This document shows positions 12,808 through 24,227 of a stretch of DNA of 52,077 nucleotides, piece after piece; position 1 is the first letter of the stretch; every line of letters starts with the position of its first letter. This stretch comes from Paraphysomonas bandaiensis (lineage: Eukaryota; Chrysophyceae), in assembly GCA_965644295.1 (NCBI GenBank), contig CBFFRP010000257.1:1-52077 (forward strand). The letters are read 5' to 3'. A program made the translations under genes and the position numbers. A model generated the notes under the pieces. It had not been told where the DNA came from. It saw nothing but the letters and a program-made list of their open reading frames with translations, and did not search any database.

Positions 12808-12901
12808 TTCCTTGTCGGGGAATCGAACCCCGGTCTCCCGCGATCTGAGAGATCACAGGACGCTTGACAGGCGGGTATACTGACCACTATACTAACAAGG
12901 A
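12808..12901 (-). tRNA. tRNA-Asp(GUC) with 22-nt intron, copy 2
   Basis: The tRNA sequence is identical to the copy at 10804-10897, including the 22-nt intron after position 37. The flanks agree for only about 10-15 bp on each side. A T7 run downstream (plus-strand A7 near 12791) serves as terminator. The gene lies about 150 bp upstream of the ammonia-lyase homologue, on the opposite strand. Confidence 0.93.
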
Positions 12902-13053
12902 TTTACTGATGATGTGATGATGGAATTTTGTAAATATAAACTTCATTTGTTTTTTGGCTTGTAGTTATATTGTGTATGTCATCATGTCATAGTCTAGAAG
13001 CATACACTATGCATTCCATGCTTTTGGGTGCACTGCAGTGTGAAGCGGCGAAC

Positions 13054-14940
13054 ATGACTGAACTAATCATAACGGGCAATGATTTAACTATAACTTCCTT
13101 AGCACATGCCTCTAGATGTCCCGGCAGAGTCACTATAAGTGAAGAGGCGAGAAAGAAGATATCTGAGTGTCGTGAGTTCGCAGAGACAGCTGCTGCAAGA
13201 GGAGATGAGGTCTACGGCCTGTCGACAGGGGTGGGCATGCGCAAGAAACGAAAGATAAGCAAACAGGATGTCATTGTATTTAATAAGCGAATGATACGAG
13301 AGCATGCGAGTGGACAGGGACCCTCACTGCCTGCAGACATCACTCGAGCGACTGCTATATGCCTCCTGAATAATATCGCTAAAGGAAGAACTTTCATACG
13401 TGAGAGTATCGCATCTATAATTTCACAGCGATTGTCTGATGGGCCTGCTTTTCAAGGATTGCCTACCTATGGGAGTACTGGCATCGGAGATGTTTGTCCT
13501 TTGTCTCACATGGCTATGGATATATATGGGGACACAGACCCTGCTCCTGGTGAGGCCCTCCCAATGATTACTCAGAGCTCATATGTAACCGCTCATGCTG
13601 CTCTGGCTGTGCATGATACTGCTGTACTTTTGAATGAATTGACAGTGCTAGCAGCTATGGACGTCGAAGCTTTTGCTGCTAACCCATCCCCGTATAACCC
13701 TGTATCTGGAACATTCAGACCATATGCCGGATACCAGAAGACATTATCTACCCTCCATGAGTATTTATCCGATAGCTCTTTACATTCTACCCCTCCTAGA
13801 CATCTTCAGGCGCCTTTGTCTTTCCGCTGTGCTGCAAGTGTGCTTGGAGCCGCAGAGGATGCTCTGTTGTTTGTGGAGTCCCAAGTAAATATTGAGCTCT
13901 CTGCTCAGCAACAAAACCCTCTTTGTCTCCCGGAGGAGGATCGTATGGTACCCTGTGCTCATTTTGATATGCAACCCCTAGCATCTGCTTTGGACTTCAT
14001 GCGTATTGCTCTCGCTCCATGCCTCACTGCTCAACTGGAGAGGTCCATCAAGCTGCTGCAAGCGAGGGAGACTGGACTGACGGATGGGTTAGAGGCGTAT
14101 GGTGACGAGGGTGGACATGGGATGTCCGAGATGGCGTTTGTACTACAAGCAATGGTGACTGAGGTAATGCTTTACGATGTTAAATGGGGTGATATGGCAC
14201 TGCTGCGTTTTTGACCTTCCTTAGCGGCAGGACTGGCTCGTGAAGTCATTTAAGTTATTTTCGTCTAAGTAGTATCTAGACTCACTAGTTTTTACATTGA
14301 TAGGCTAAACTGTTGGCAGCTCCAGTTTCTTTTGAAGTGGGATCTGCAACACAGGTGCGTGCGTCCGCTGTGTTAGTGCCTTAGACTTCACTCCATTCAA
14401 AAATGTGCATTGTGTCTTAAAACTTAGTTGATGTCAGTATCTAACACTCTAGGCGGAAGGAATAGAGGACCGGATTACGATGGCAGGTTTGGCTGCACGG
14501 AGGCTTATAGACATGGTGCATCTTGCTACTCGAGCCGCGGCTGTAGGAGTCGTCATAGCATGTCAGGTGTGTGTTTATATTTTCACACTATTTCTTGTTT
14601 TATCATTGTATTCCTGCTATGTCTGCCGTTGTTGTTGAATATAAAGCGCACACTCTTACCAACAGACACCAGTACAAAATGTGCATAATATTATTTAGTG
14701 GTGCATGGAATGTTTCGACCACCATTCATATTGTATACATTGGTGAAGTCTGCTCATGATTCTATCCAGGCAATTGACTTGAGAGGGGTAGATAGATTAG
14801 GGAGCACACTGAAAAAAGTTCACAAAAGTGTAAGAACCATTATTCCGAAAATGGGTGTTGGAGAATCACCACCAATGGAACTGGAGCCTCTCGTCAAACA
14901 GCTTGGGGTAGGATTTTTATCATCTACTGTAGTTCAGTGA
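13054..14940 (+). CDS. Histidine/phenylalanine ammonia-lyase family protein lacking the MIO tripeptide
   Basis: Four exons (13054-14163, 14304-14354, 14453-14566, 14770-14940) join in phase 0 and give 481 aa, near the usual ~500. The ATG at 13054 is chosen because the following residues align with the family N-terminus; an in-frame ATG at 12976 would add 26 aa. Family landmarks are YGLSTGVG (the catalytic-Tyr loop), LLNNIAKG, PLSHMAMD, LQAPLSFRC (where QDPYSLRC is usual), QQNPL, and C-terminal KLLAAPVSFE and QAEGIEDRITMA. The normally invariant GSVGASGDLAPLSH is GSTGIGDVCPLSH (13471-13509): one residue is missing and the Ala-Ser-Gly that cyclises to the MIO electrophile is absent. A standard MIO-dependent deamination is therefore not expected. 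Introns are 98-203 nt with GT-AG ends. The fold assignment is secure; activity is unknown. Confidence 0.85.
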
Positions 14941-15894
14941 GCTTAATTAGCGTTGGGAATATGGAGTTTTGCCGACCTCTTTTTCTGATAAGATAATTAG
15001 CTTAAACTTGGAAATAGATGAGTATTTGATAGATTTCTCACATAGATACAGCTTTTAGCTCTATATTGAATGTCTGATTACTAAGAAGCGCAAGCTTGTG
15101 CGTTGCCGCGACCAACCTCACAGCTCGCGCGACACTATGCATAACATGACTCTCATCTAGTTACTATTGCATGCACCGACAAGTGCTCAACTATACAATA
15201 TAATATACTATACAACACGATTTAGTTAGCTACATGGGCATACGACGAGTTGCGTGTTTAAGCCGGATCATACGCTCCTGCCCAATTTACTTGTCCTAAC
15301 ACAAACAACTTGCGGTCGGTGTCTTCGGCATATGTCTCCTGTATATGCGGCAGATCTTTAGGGCCCTCTTCAAGGTGGTGTTCACAGCAGCAGGTAGTCT
15401 GGAAGGGAGAATAAAGTAGCTCTAACGCCGGGTCCTCCCATGGTCACGAAGCGGTCTCACTGGTGCAATTTTGCACACTGACGCATGAAACAGACATCTA
15501 CCAAAATCTCTTACAAATTCAAGCTGACTCCGATGTCTTCCCTCCATTGTGTGCACTTGTCCAGCACATGCATCCACCTTGCACTCTTCTCCCGAGTGAC
15601 TTACACTAGTAGGAAACCGTGCACCTTCCCCGCTCGGATGAAAACCTACTAAGCAAGAAATAACATAAAAGCACCACAAATGTACCTGACACTGCTTGGA
15701 GAACAGTGCCAGAGCCTTGATATAATCTCAATGACCTGGGTCAGGAGAAACCAAGACTAGGCAGTAGACGTGTGAGAAGACATGACAGGTCCAATCACAT
15801 CATTGTCATTGCCATGCATCCATGAGGAAAGTTTGACGCATTACCTCGGTCATTGGCCACACAGATACCGAATAACGTGAACTCATACTCAGCA
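14941..15894. other. Intergenic with a fragment related to FB arms
   Basis: About 15070-15120 (AATGTCTGATTACTAAG, then GCAAGCTTGTGCGTTGCCGCGACC) resembles a diverged FB left arm. The rest has no gene I can support. The 85-codon minus frame at 15422-15679 shows no recognisable motif. Confidence 0.4.
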
Positions 15895-16127
15895 TCACTC
15901 ACTTAAAGCAAACGCAGTGAGCAAGCAGAATGTTGATATACCTGACATCTGCTGACTTCAGGTTTTTTGAGTTCTTAAGGTGAACATCCCGGATGCTTAA
16001 CTTCAGCAGGCAGCCCTTCTGGTGGGCCTGTCCCGGATGCCCTTGAGGTGGGCCCATTCCCGGATGCCTGTTTATTCAGGGCCCAAAGACGTCTACACAA
16101 GTGACACTTATTATTAGTATTAGTGTC
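15895..16127 (+). repeat. FB repeat, partial forward copy
   Basis: It begins inside the family (TTAAAGCAAACGCAGTGAGC) and runs through TGAACATCCCGGATGCTTAAC, GGCCCAAAGACGTC and ACAAGTGACACTTATT. It stops at TTAGTGTCCC, where a reverse copy begins directly at 16128. The head-to-head junction makes a large imperfect palindrome. Confidence 0.75.
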
Positions 16128-16633
16128 CCCTCAACAAAGTCGGACTCGCACCTTTTCGTGGTGTTCTGGGGGATAAGTACCGGAGTTATTTCTCTGGGAA
16201 ACTAACGTGAGCCGCAAACATAGTCAGCAGATATTCTTCTGCCCACTCATAGCCGAATGCTTGTGTGGTACAAGGGACACCAATAAGTGTCACTTGTGTA
16301 GGCGTCTTTGGGCCCTGACGAATAAACAGGCATCCGGGAATGGGTCCACCTCAAGGGCATCCGGGACAGGGCCCACCTGAAGGGTAACCGGGGTATTGGG
16401 CTGCCTGCTGAAGTCAAGCATCCGGGATGTTCACCTTAAGAACTCCGAGCGGAAGTGGTCGCACCTTGGTGCTTGCGGCGACACACAAGCAGCTTCCGTA
16501 GCGTTAAATAGTAGGATAAAAAAAATGTGTACTGATTAGTTACAGGTAGAGGTCTAACTAGTTTGTCTAGCATTCATCTAGCTACTAAGTTAGTGCAGGT
16601 TTTTAACGCCTATTGCTAATAATAAGACTTTCA
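16128..16633 (-). repeat. FB repeat, near-complete reverse copy
   Basis: In reverse orientation it starts with TCAACAAAGTCGGACTCGC and passes GGACACCAATAAGTGTCAC, CGTCTTTGGGCCC, the CATCCGGGA repeats and GTGGTCGCACCTTGGTGC. It ends in the arm AACGCCTATTGCTAATAATAAG. It is flanked by opposite-orientation copies on both sides. Confidence 0.8.
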
Positions 16634-16636
16634 ATA

Positions 16637-16815
16637 TATTATTAGTGTCCCTTGTACCACACAAGCATTTGGCTATGAGTGGGCAGAACATATATCTGCT
16701 GACTATGTTTGCGGCTCACGTTAGTTTCCCGGAGAAATATCTCCGGTACTTATCCCCCAGAACACCACGAAAAGGTGCGAGTCCGACTTTGTTGAGGGAG
16801 CTTTTAGCTCTAATT
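16637..16815 (+). repeat. FB repeat, 3'-part forward copy
   Basis: It contains only the distal half of the family, from TATTAGTGTCCCTTGTACC to GAGTCCGACTTTGTTGAGGG. It directly abuts the reverse copy at 16128-16633. Confidence 0.75.
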
Positions 16816-16916
16816 GCCTCCGAAATTTCGTTATTTGGCGTAATTTAGAGGACATCAGTCATGAATATAGTATATTTGAATCAAAATAAACGGGAATCAA
16901 CTTGTAAACATAGTAG

Positions 16917-17412
16917 TAAATATCTTATTATTAGCAATAGACGTTTAAGAGGTAATTTCGCATTGCAACTCTGATACCCTACCATTTAACGATACGAGAA
17001 AGCTGCTTGTGCATCACCGCAAGCACCAAGGTACAACCACTTTCGCTCTATCACTCAAATCAAACGCAGTGAGCAACGATAATGTTGATTTATCTCACAT
17101 CTGCTGACTTCAGGATTTTTGAGTCCTTAAGGTGAACAGCCCGGATGCTTGACTTCAGCAGCAGATAGTCCGATACTCCGGTCACCCTTGAGGTACCTGT
17201 TTATTTTTCAGGGCCCAAAGACGTCTACACAAGTGATACTTATATTAGTGTCCCTTGTATCACCCAAGCATTCGGCTATGAGTGGGCAGAACAACATCTG
17301 CTGACTATATATAATATGCGGCTAACGTTAGTTTCCCAGAGAAACCTCTTCGGTTCTTATCCCGCAGAGCACCACGAAAAGGTGTGAGTTCGACTGTGTT
17401 GAGAGCTTTTAA
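16917..17412 (+). repeat. FB repeat, forward copy
   Basis: The left arm is TCTTATTATTAGCAATAGACG. The core follows, including GCTGCTTGTGCATCACCGC and CCCAAAGACGTCTACACAAG, and it ends GACTGTGTTGAGAGC. Several small differences from other copies indicate an older insertion. Confidence 0.8.
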
Positions 17413-18095
17413 ACATAATATTAGGTTGCAATCATGTTTTTATGTTTACAGGAGTTTTAGTAAGTTTTGGCTGTTGAAATGCTATAATACCACCCTCCAC
17501 TCATAAGAGAAACCTGAATTTTTTAATTCATTAAGATCTAAACCATAGTGCTACTGTTCACTTATTCAAGTATTTAGACCTCCTATGTTAAAAATATGTA
17601 TAAAATACAACATAGCTAATACTCTTTATAATAATTACAAGTAAGCTTATAAATAATTTATTCGTTTCAAAGTAACAGCAGAGCAATACAATAATTTTGC
17701 TGTTGACATCAATCTAGTGTCGCTAAACTAAAAATTGAATCTTTTGCTGTCCATTACATTATACTTTGTCATCTTATTATTAAAAATAGTGTTGCTTTAA
17801 AGTTATTATAAAAATAGACTTCGAACAAAAAGCAGCTACTGCTCTAAGCAGTTTGCAGTAAGATTTCAGAACCCTCATCTCTGCAGACAGAGTGCTCTAC
17901 TGCAGTCCTGTAATATTGCACTAGCTCTGCCTATAGAAGTTAATGTACAAGAATGATGAGGAGAACGCACACATAAAAGACAATGCGTGTAACATCTATG
18001 CATAAATTTTATTGATCGTTAATTATTGTAATATATATATATTAATATGGCTACAAGAGGACAACACAAAGTCTACACCTACAATAACGGAATCT
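17413..18095. other. AT-rich spacer between FB copies
   Basis: No gene is seen. The composition is AT-rich, with a TATATATATATTAATAT stretch near 18031. Confidence 0.5.
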
Positions 18096-18500
18096 CTCAA
18101 CAAAGTCAGACTCACACCTTTTCGTGGTGTTCTGGGGATAAGTATTGGAGATAATTCTCCGGGAAACTAACGTGAGCCGCATATTATATAGTCAGCAGAT
18201 TTTGTTCTGCCCACTCCTAGCCAAGTACTTGTGTGGTACAAGGGACACTAATAATAAGTGTCACTTGTGTAGACGTCTTTGGGCCTTGACGAGTAAGCAG
18301 GTATCCTGGAATGGGCCCATCTCATGGGCATCCGGGGGATTGGGCTGCCTGCTGAATTCAAGCGCCCGGGCTAGTTCACTTTAAGGACAGAGAGTGTAGG
18401 TGGTCGCACCTTGGTGCTTGCGGTGACGCACGAATAGTAAGATCATATCAAAGTGAAGCACTAGTGAGTTAAATTGCAATTTGTTCTGACTCCTAAATAA
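18096..18500 (-). repeat. FB repeat, reverse copy
   Basis: It runs from TCAACAAAGTCAGACTCAC through GGGACACTAATAATAAGTGTC and TGGTCGCACCTTGGTGCTTG to the arm TAAATAAGACATTCAC. It lies about 375 bp from the 3' end of the IQ-C2 gene. Confidence 0.8.
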
Positions 18501-18874
18501 GACATTCACAACTAACTGAATCGAAGCATATCCATTACTTTTAATTTTTAACTTTCGCTTTTCGTCATCATCTGTGATGTAGGAGTCGTATAAGATCTAC
18601 TTAAACGTCAAAACTAGCAGGAATAGATCATTTTACTGGAAGTATTTGGAAAAATTCTTTAATAAATATACAATGACAGGGAAAAAACATATCCCTTGTA
18701 ACTACATAAAATATAACAATACACTACTCCTACACACAATGTGCACTGTATAAACAATGAGTGAAATCATCATAAAAGTGCCCACTAAAAACCGAAAACC
18801 AGACATTTGCACGAGGCTCATGATGCGTACTCCACATGTGTCTGTGTTATACATCAACAGCGTCATACATATAA

Positions 18875-21800
18875 CTACACATTATGATAAGAATCATACA
18901 CATCATCATCCATCCCCATTTTCTTCAGTTGTCTCCGGAGCGCAGCTTCTTTCGCCCGGGTTTCTTTTTCAGTTCGCTTTAGTTCTCGCCATAGCCTTTC
19001 ATTATATTTCGGATCCTCAGGATTAGCGACATTCTCTTGTTGCATCCAAGGACGATTCGATCTAGATGTTTCATTTTTTCGCGAAGTGTTGGCGCTTTTC
19101 GGTCGAACTGAGGATGTTTTGCTCGACGGACCGCGACGAGTTGCACTTGCAGATTTAGGACGCGACGATTTCCATGTAGCTGTTTTCCCCGTCGACAATC
19201 CCACACCAGACACTCCAAACTCAACAGTACCATCAGTGCCGAAGGAGTTGTTATCGTCAATGACATCGATATTATCTTGGGTTCGTGGTTTCTGTTTAGA
19301 CTTGGACTCTCGAAATCCTTCTCCACGTGCATTAGATCTCTTCATATGGACTGACATACCTACTAAATTCTTCTCATTCTGGCTGCGGCCCACAGGTGTT
19401 TCGTGCGACAAATTAAAGTCGATATTTGTGGCGGTGACCTTCGACTGATTTTGAGAATCTCGGTTTGAGTGTGTTCGCGGTTTCACCACTTCTTCAATCA
19501 CTTTTGCATCGGTGTATACATCCGGTTGGAGACTCCTACGCATCCAAGTGTAATTGAGGGGATTATCGTCAGTGGTCTCAGTTGGGGCAAAGAAGCCCCC
19601 CATTGCCTCAATATCACGCGGTGTGGGAGAGGGTGCAAGGTCTTCCGCAGTGATAGGCCTGTACAACGGACGGGCAGGTCGTACAGACGCGCTGCTCGAA
19701 CTTGGTCTGGTGCTACCGATTCCGCTTTTTGACCTCAAGCGTGGATCTGACACAATTTCATTGTGAAACTCTTCCTCATCCCACTCTGGAATAGCACTGT
19801 CATCCCCTCCACCTGAATTATTATCCGCCTTTTCCGTAACCGGTGTGGGATTCGCAACTTGCTGTGGAGATTCCTCAGTATCGACCGAATCTTTAGTGGA
19901 ACTCCGCGTCCACGCTTTATACGAACGACGGGGAATATCACCGTTGCTCATGCTCACTCCATTATTGCTCTCGCCTTTTAATTTAGTAGCACTTGTTTTA
20001 TTACTTCCTGATGTGTGTCTTGCACTGGCACTGTGCGGTCTGGAACTCTTTAAAGTGCTGCCATTCGATCCTCGCTCAACTACATTGGCATTTATGATTT
20101 TTGTTCCCGATTCCGTAACCTTGACTTTACTGGGTTCACTGCGTTTCACTTTAAGAGTCTTCTCCTTTGGTACATCCATCGTTTTTCGCTTATTCGAAAT
20201 CGATGGACGAATGGGTGAACCAGGCTTCGGTATATACAGTAAAGCCTCTAGTGGAATTGCATCTACAATGTCAGCACCATTCGGGCCAGTAACGGAGACT
20301 CCAATACGTCGGGTTTCTTCAGCAGAGGCACACGACACAACACGACCACGCTTCCCGGCGATACTCAAAAAAACTGACGAAGACGGTCGATCCCACCAAT
20401 CAAATCTCTCGTAGGCGCGACAAAGTAAATCAATGGACTGTACACGCACTTCCATGTCATTCACTATTTCTTCAATGGGAATATCAGCCAATGAAAGCGG
20501 TGTGGAAGTATCTTCCTGAGGTGGAGGGCAACGCTTCACACACATCGATGGAACATAGACACACCGGCCGCAAATAGCTTCAACATCATCGTCGTACTCC
20601 CGCAGCATATCGAGAACTTTGTGGCTTTTATTCTTGGGGCATGGTGCGTCATCCCGAAAGTTAACCCATTGCATTCCTGTCAAGTCCTTTTTCTTTGCTC
20701 CAGCGGGAGGGCGCATAGTCACAGCACATACAGCGTTACCAATTATGTCACAAATGGCAGTCATATCTTCAAAGGATGCCGACCATGCATAAGCCCGGTG
20801 TATAGGCATGTAAGCTCTCAGTAACTTTTCAGACGATGCCAGCTTGACATAGTCACCTTCCCGTAGACTGCAACTTTTAGAGTTTTCTTTCCCCGTACTC
20901 ATTTTTGGAGGAGTCTGAATCACCATGCTGTCCACTTTGTCGGGAGAAAAGCTCTTTGAGAGTACATCCTTCGGGCGCATACCACGATCCCACCATTCAT
21001 CCAAATGTCGTAATACCTGTCGGTACACTCGGCAGCGAGCACGCAATATTGATGGCTTCAGCCGCATTGAAATGCTGTCGTCATCCAAAAACATAAAGTC
21101 CTCCCCTGTAAGTGATTCGAATCGTTCGACCGGAAACTGCAAGGCTTCTGTTAATTTCGATACCCAGTCCGAAATCCAAAATGCTGGTCTGCTACCTCCA
21201 CATGAAAGATTCGTTGCTGCCGCATCCAATATAACTTTTCGGATCTTTTTCCATGTGCCATGTACCAGTCCAACGAGCTGCTTTATGGCTGTGACTGATT
21301 GAATCTCACTTAAACTGAACTGTTTTGGGGATATCTTCATCGCAGCATAGTTTACCAAATTATTATCTCTGGCATACTCAGTCAATACAGCAGCTAACAG
21401 TGCAGGATTTTGCAACGAGAGCAAAACGCGTTCGCTACTGGCAGTGGGAAGATCATGTGCATGAGCATTTAATACTACACCCAATGCATCCAAGACAAGA
21501 GCAGCTTCATGTTTATGCAGCGATATGCTGGCATTCTCCTCGAGCAACGCAATTTCAAACGCTTCGTCAACTACTCTTTTTTGCGTATCTGGAAATATAT
21601 CGATCTCCTTAAAATCAAAACCACTGCATTCGTCCAAAACTGCACGATCTTTATTCTTTCTTGGTTTCACAGTTTTAGACACTTTCTTCTTAGATGTGCA
21701 AGTACCACTACTGCCGCTGACACCGGCAGACTTTGATCTCGATAATTTATGTTTCCCCTCTTTATGAGCACTGCTATTTGTCTTTTGTATAGAGGAATCG

Positions 21801-23644
21801 AATAGTGAGGGTTTTGGTCGATTAGATGTCCTTCCACCTCGCTTAACCTCACTGCTGGACTCGTGCGATCGACCCAGGGCTTTGGATTCTACTTCGGTAC
21901 CAATGGAAGAGTCGACTTTGGAAGTGTTGAGTCCAGGCGCATTTCTTGAAGCATGTGAAATACCAGCAGGTATACTTTGCAAGTCTCGCGACTTTGATTC
22001 GGACTTTATCTCCTGACCCCCTCGGTCGAATATTTCCGACTCAATGGATCGTTTAGTCTCAGAACTACGTACAGACTGTACCGCAGAAACTGAAGACTTT
22101 TCCTCTACTTGGTATGAATCATTATACTTCGGCTCTGCCATAAAGCTACTGTCTTGCAGAGGCTCGCCACTGGTAACCATTGAACCGTCATATTTAATAC
22201 CCGCTGCCACCTCCTTCCGGCTGGCTGATTTTTTCATATTATGCTCATTAAGCCCTGACGTCACTTCCTCGATGGCTGTTTCTTTCATGACAACAGAGAC
22301 TTCTAAGTGACCACGAAATAAATGCTTTCGACCTGTATCGTGAATATCAACTGATATGGTTTCCTGTGAATTGATAACGATATCACCCAGAGGAAACGTC
22401 GCTGCTCCGACTAACTGGTCATCTCGTACTAAGTTGGCATTGTACACCTCCAATGAAAGCACATCACTGTCTCCCCTATCATGTGAGCCCCAGGATTGTC
22501 TAAATAGACCGACAGCATTCACATTCTTCCACGATACATCTTCATTCGCCTCCCATACCACCTCCGTTTCGTATCTCCATCCTCCAATAGAGAGTACTAC
22601 GTAAGGATCATTCTTGCCGCTCCACTTAACTGACTTCATGCCCGTGGCATGAATCTCAGAGACATGCAAACATAGCGGCGACATCGCCGGATAGAAATCA
22701 GGTCGCGGAGGACTGCCTGGAGGAGAGTGCAGTATCTGAGCATACAGCGTGTCAACCTCGCACTCAGATGTGTCTACAGATTGAGATGAAGACATATAAG
22801 AATCTAATGATCCTTTGTGGTCGCCTCTGAGCGTACGACGGGGAGTAGAACAGGAAGAGCTGGAAATGGTCACTTGTTCCATAGTCGAAGGTGCACGAGG
22901 TGGACGACCTCCACGATTTTTGCGTTTGCTGTGAAAAATAGAGTGAGTGCAAAATGGAATAATCCAAACTACTCAATTGAATGCTTCAATGAAATTCCCA
23001 TCCTATTACTGATAATCATATATGGGTAATAAGATCATACTACCTCCTAAATCCTTGCTTAATAGTATCAGCTGCCAACGCCATAACTAGCTTCTCCTCC
23101 GATGTCACTCGCCTCAGTTTCACCGCAGGTTTACACGCCCGGTATCGCCTGTAAATCTAGATTACTAAGAACGGACGAACAGAGCTTTGTGAACAGCAGA
23201 TATTTCGACGATTGAAAAGCTCGCATACTAATAGAGTACTTAGCACATACCACTATTACGACATTACCTGTAGGTTGATTGAATAGTTTCCGCAGCCAGC
23301 TGCATGACTAAGTTGCCTTCGGATTCTTTATCTCGCACAATATGTAATTCATCGTCATCATCAGGCTCTTCTACTATGCCAGTGACTGGAATCTCTATTA
23401 ATGCCGCGAATGGTAAATTTACAACTTTCTGTTGACTTGTTTTGACTGGAATCCATCCGTCCCAAGCATCGATATCCGCACGATCAGGAACCCACAACAC
23501 AGTGACTATAGTGCCGGCGATTTCGTTGAGATCCTCCTCATCGATATCGTCTCCATTACTATAAAATCTTAAAAACTGCTCGAGTTCATCTCGTTCGATA
23601 ACGAGAACCTTGTCACCCCTCTTAAAGTCAGAGGGCAGTCTCAT
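18875..23644 (-). CDS. Large IQ-motif, C2-domain and SAM-like protein
   Basis: Minus-strand exons 23644-23268, 23148-23044 and 22928-18875 join with matching phases to 1,511 aa. Residues 1-90 form a small beta-rich module (FKRGDKVLVIERDEL). IQ-type helices follow at about 118-170, interrupted by both introns: AAETIQSTYRRYRACK, then AADTIKQGFRSKRK. A C2 domain spans about 241-376 (PLCLHVSEIHATGMK, GKNDPYVVLSIGGWRYETEV, DDQLVGAATFPLGDI). A basic, Ser/Thr-rich linker leads to a helical region and a SAM-like segment at about 745-804 (ISDWVSKLTEALQF to CRVYRQVLRHLDEWW). A Cys cluster comes next (CGRCVYVPSMCVKRC), then a long low-complexity tail and a charged C-terminal helix. C2 and IQ suggest Ca2+/calmodulin-linked membrane binding, which is inference. 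I do not recognise an orthologue. It is divergent from the gene starting at 24228. Confidence 0.85.
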
Positions 23645-24227
23645 ACTAACACTAATACTACACTGATATCGTTACAGATCAGATCATAATCACTCTAACC
23701 ACACAGTGAGCTGATGGGACGGATTGGGGTCGCAGCTGTAGCTAATTAAGTTCCATATATTACTCGAGGCTAGTAATGCTGATAGACGGAGTTGTAAATA
23801 CATACCTACCTACCTACAACTACGAACATACATACACACATTCACCCTACCTACCTACATACGTGCAACATGTACTGCTGTACCTATAGTAGAGTACATA
23901 ATGTGACTCTTCACTGGTACACTTCGCACAGCATAACTGTGTATTCCGTATTCGGCGTATACCTGGCATACCTGGATGTCTAGATGCAGGAGTTGTTGAT
24001 CCAGCAGTGTGGAGGTCGAGGTGTGTGGCTGTTGTGGGTACACATCCGCATCGAGCTACAGCACTGAACTGTTCTGTGATCCAAGCCACCCATTAGAACT
24101 CACTCAACATAAATTAGTCACATAGATGTGTTGAGTATAGCTGTATAATATCAGCCATTCATAGTTGATTCTTATTCATAATTGATTTGACGCGCATCTC
24201 ATATTAATACTCTTAACTGGCAGCAGC
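23645..24227. promoter_or_regulatory. Shared divergent promoter region
   Basis: 583 bp separate the two start codons. It includes CCTACCTACCTAC and CATACATACACACA runs (about 23806-23860). No specific binding site can be named with confidence. The location implies promoter elements for both flanking genes. Confidence 0.4.

Noticed and set aside
12976-13053. Upstream ATG for the ammonia-lyase homologue
   Set aside because: The added 26 residues do not match the family. The ATG at 13054 aligns with the usual N-terminus.
19086-22604. Multiple plus-strand frames of 60-190 codons
   Set aside because: They are shadows opposite the long third exon of the IQ-C2 gene.
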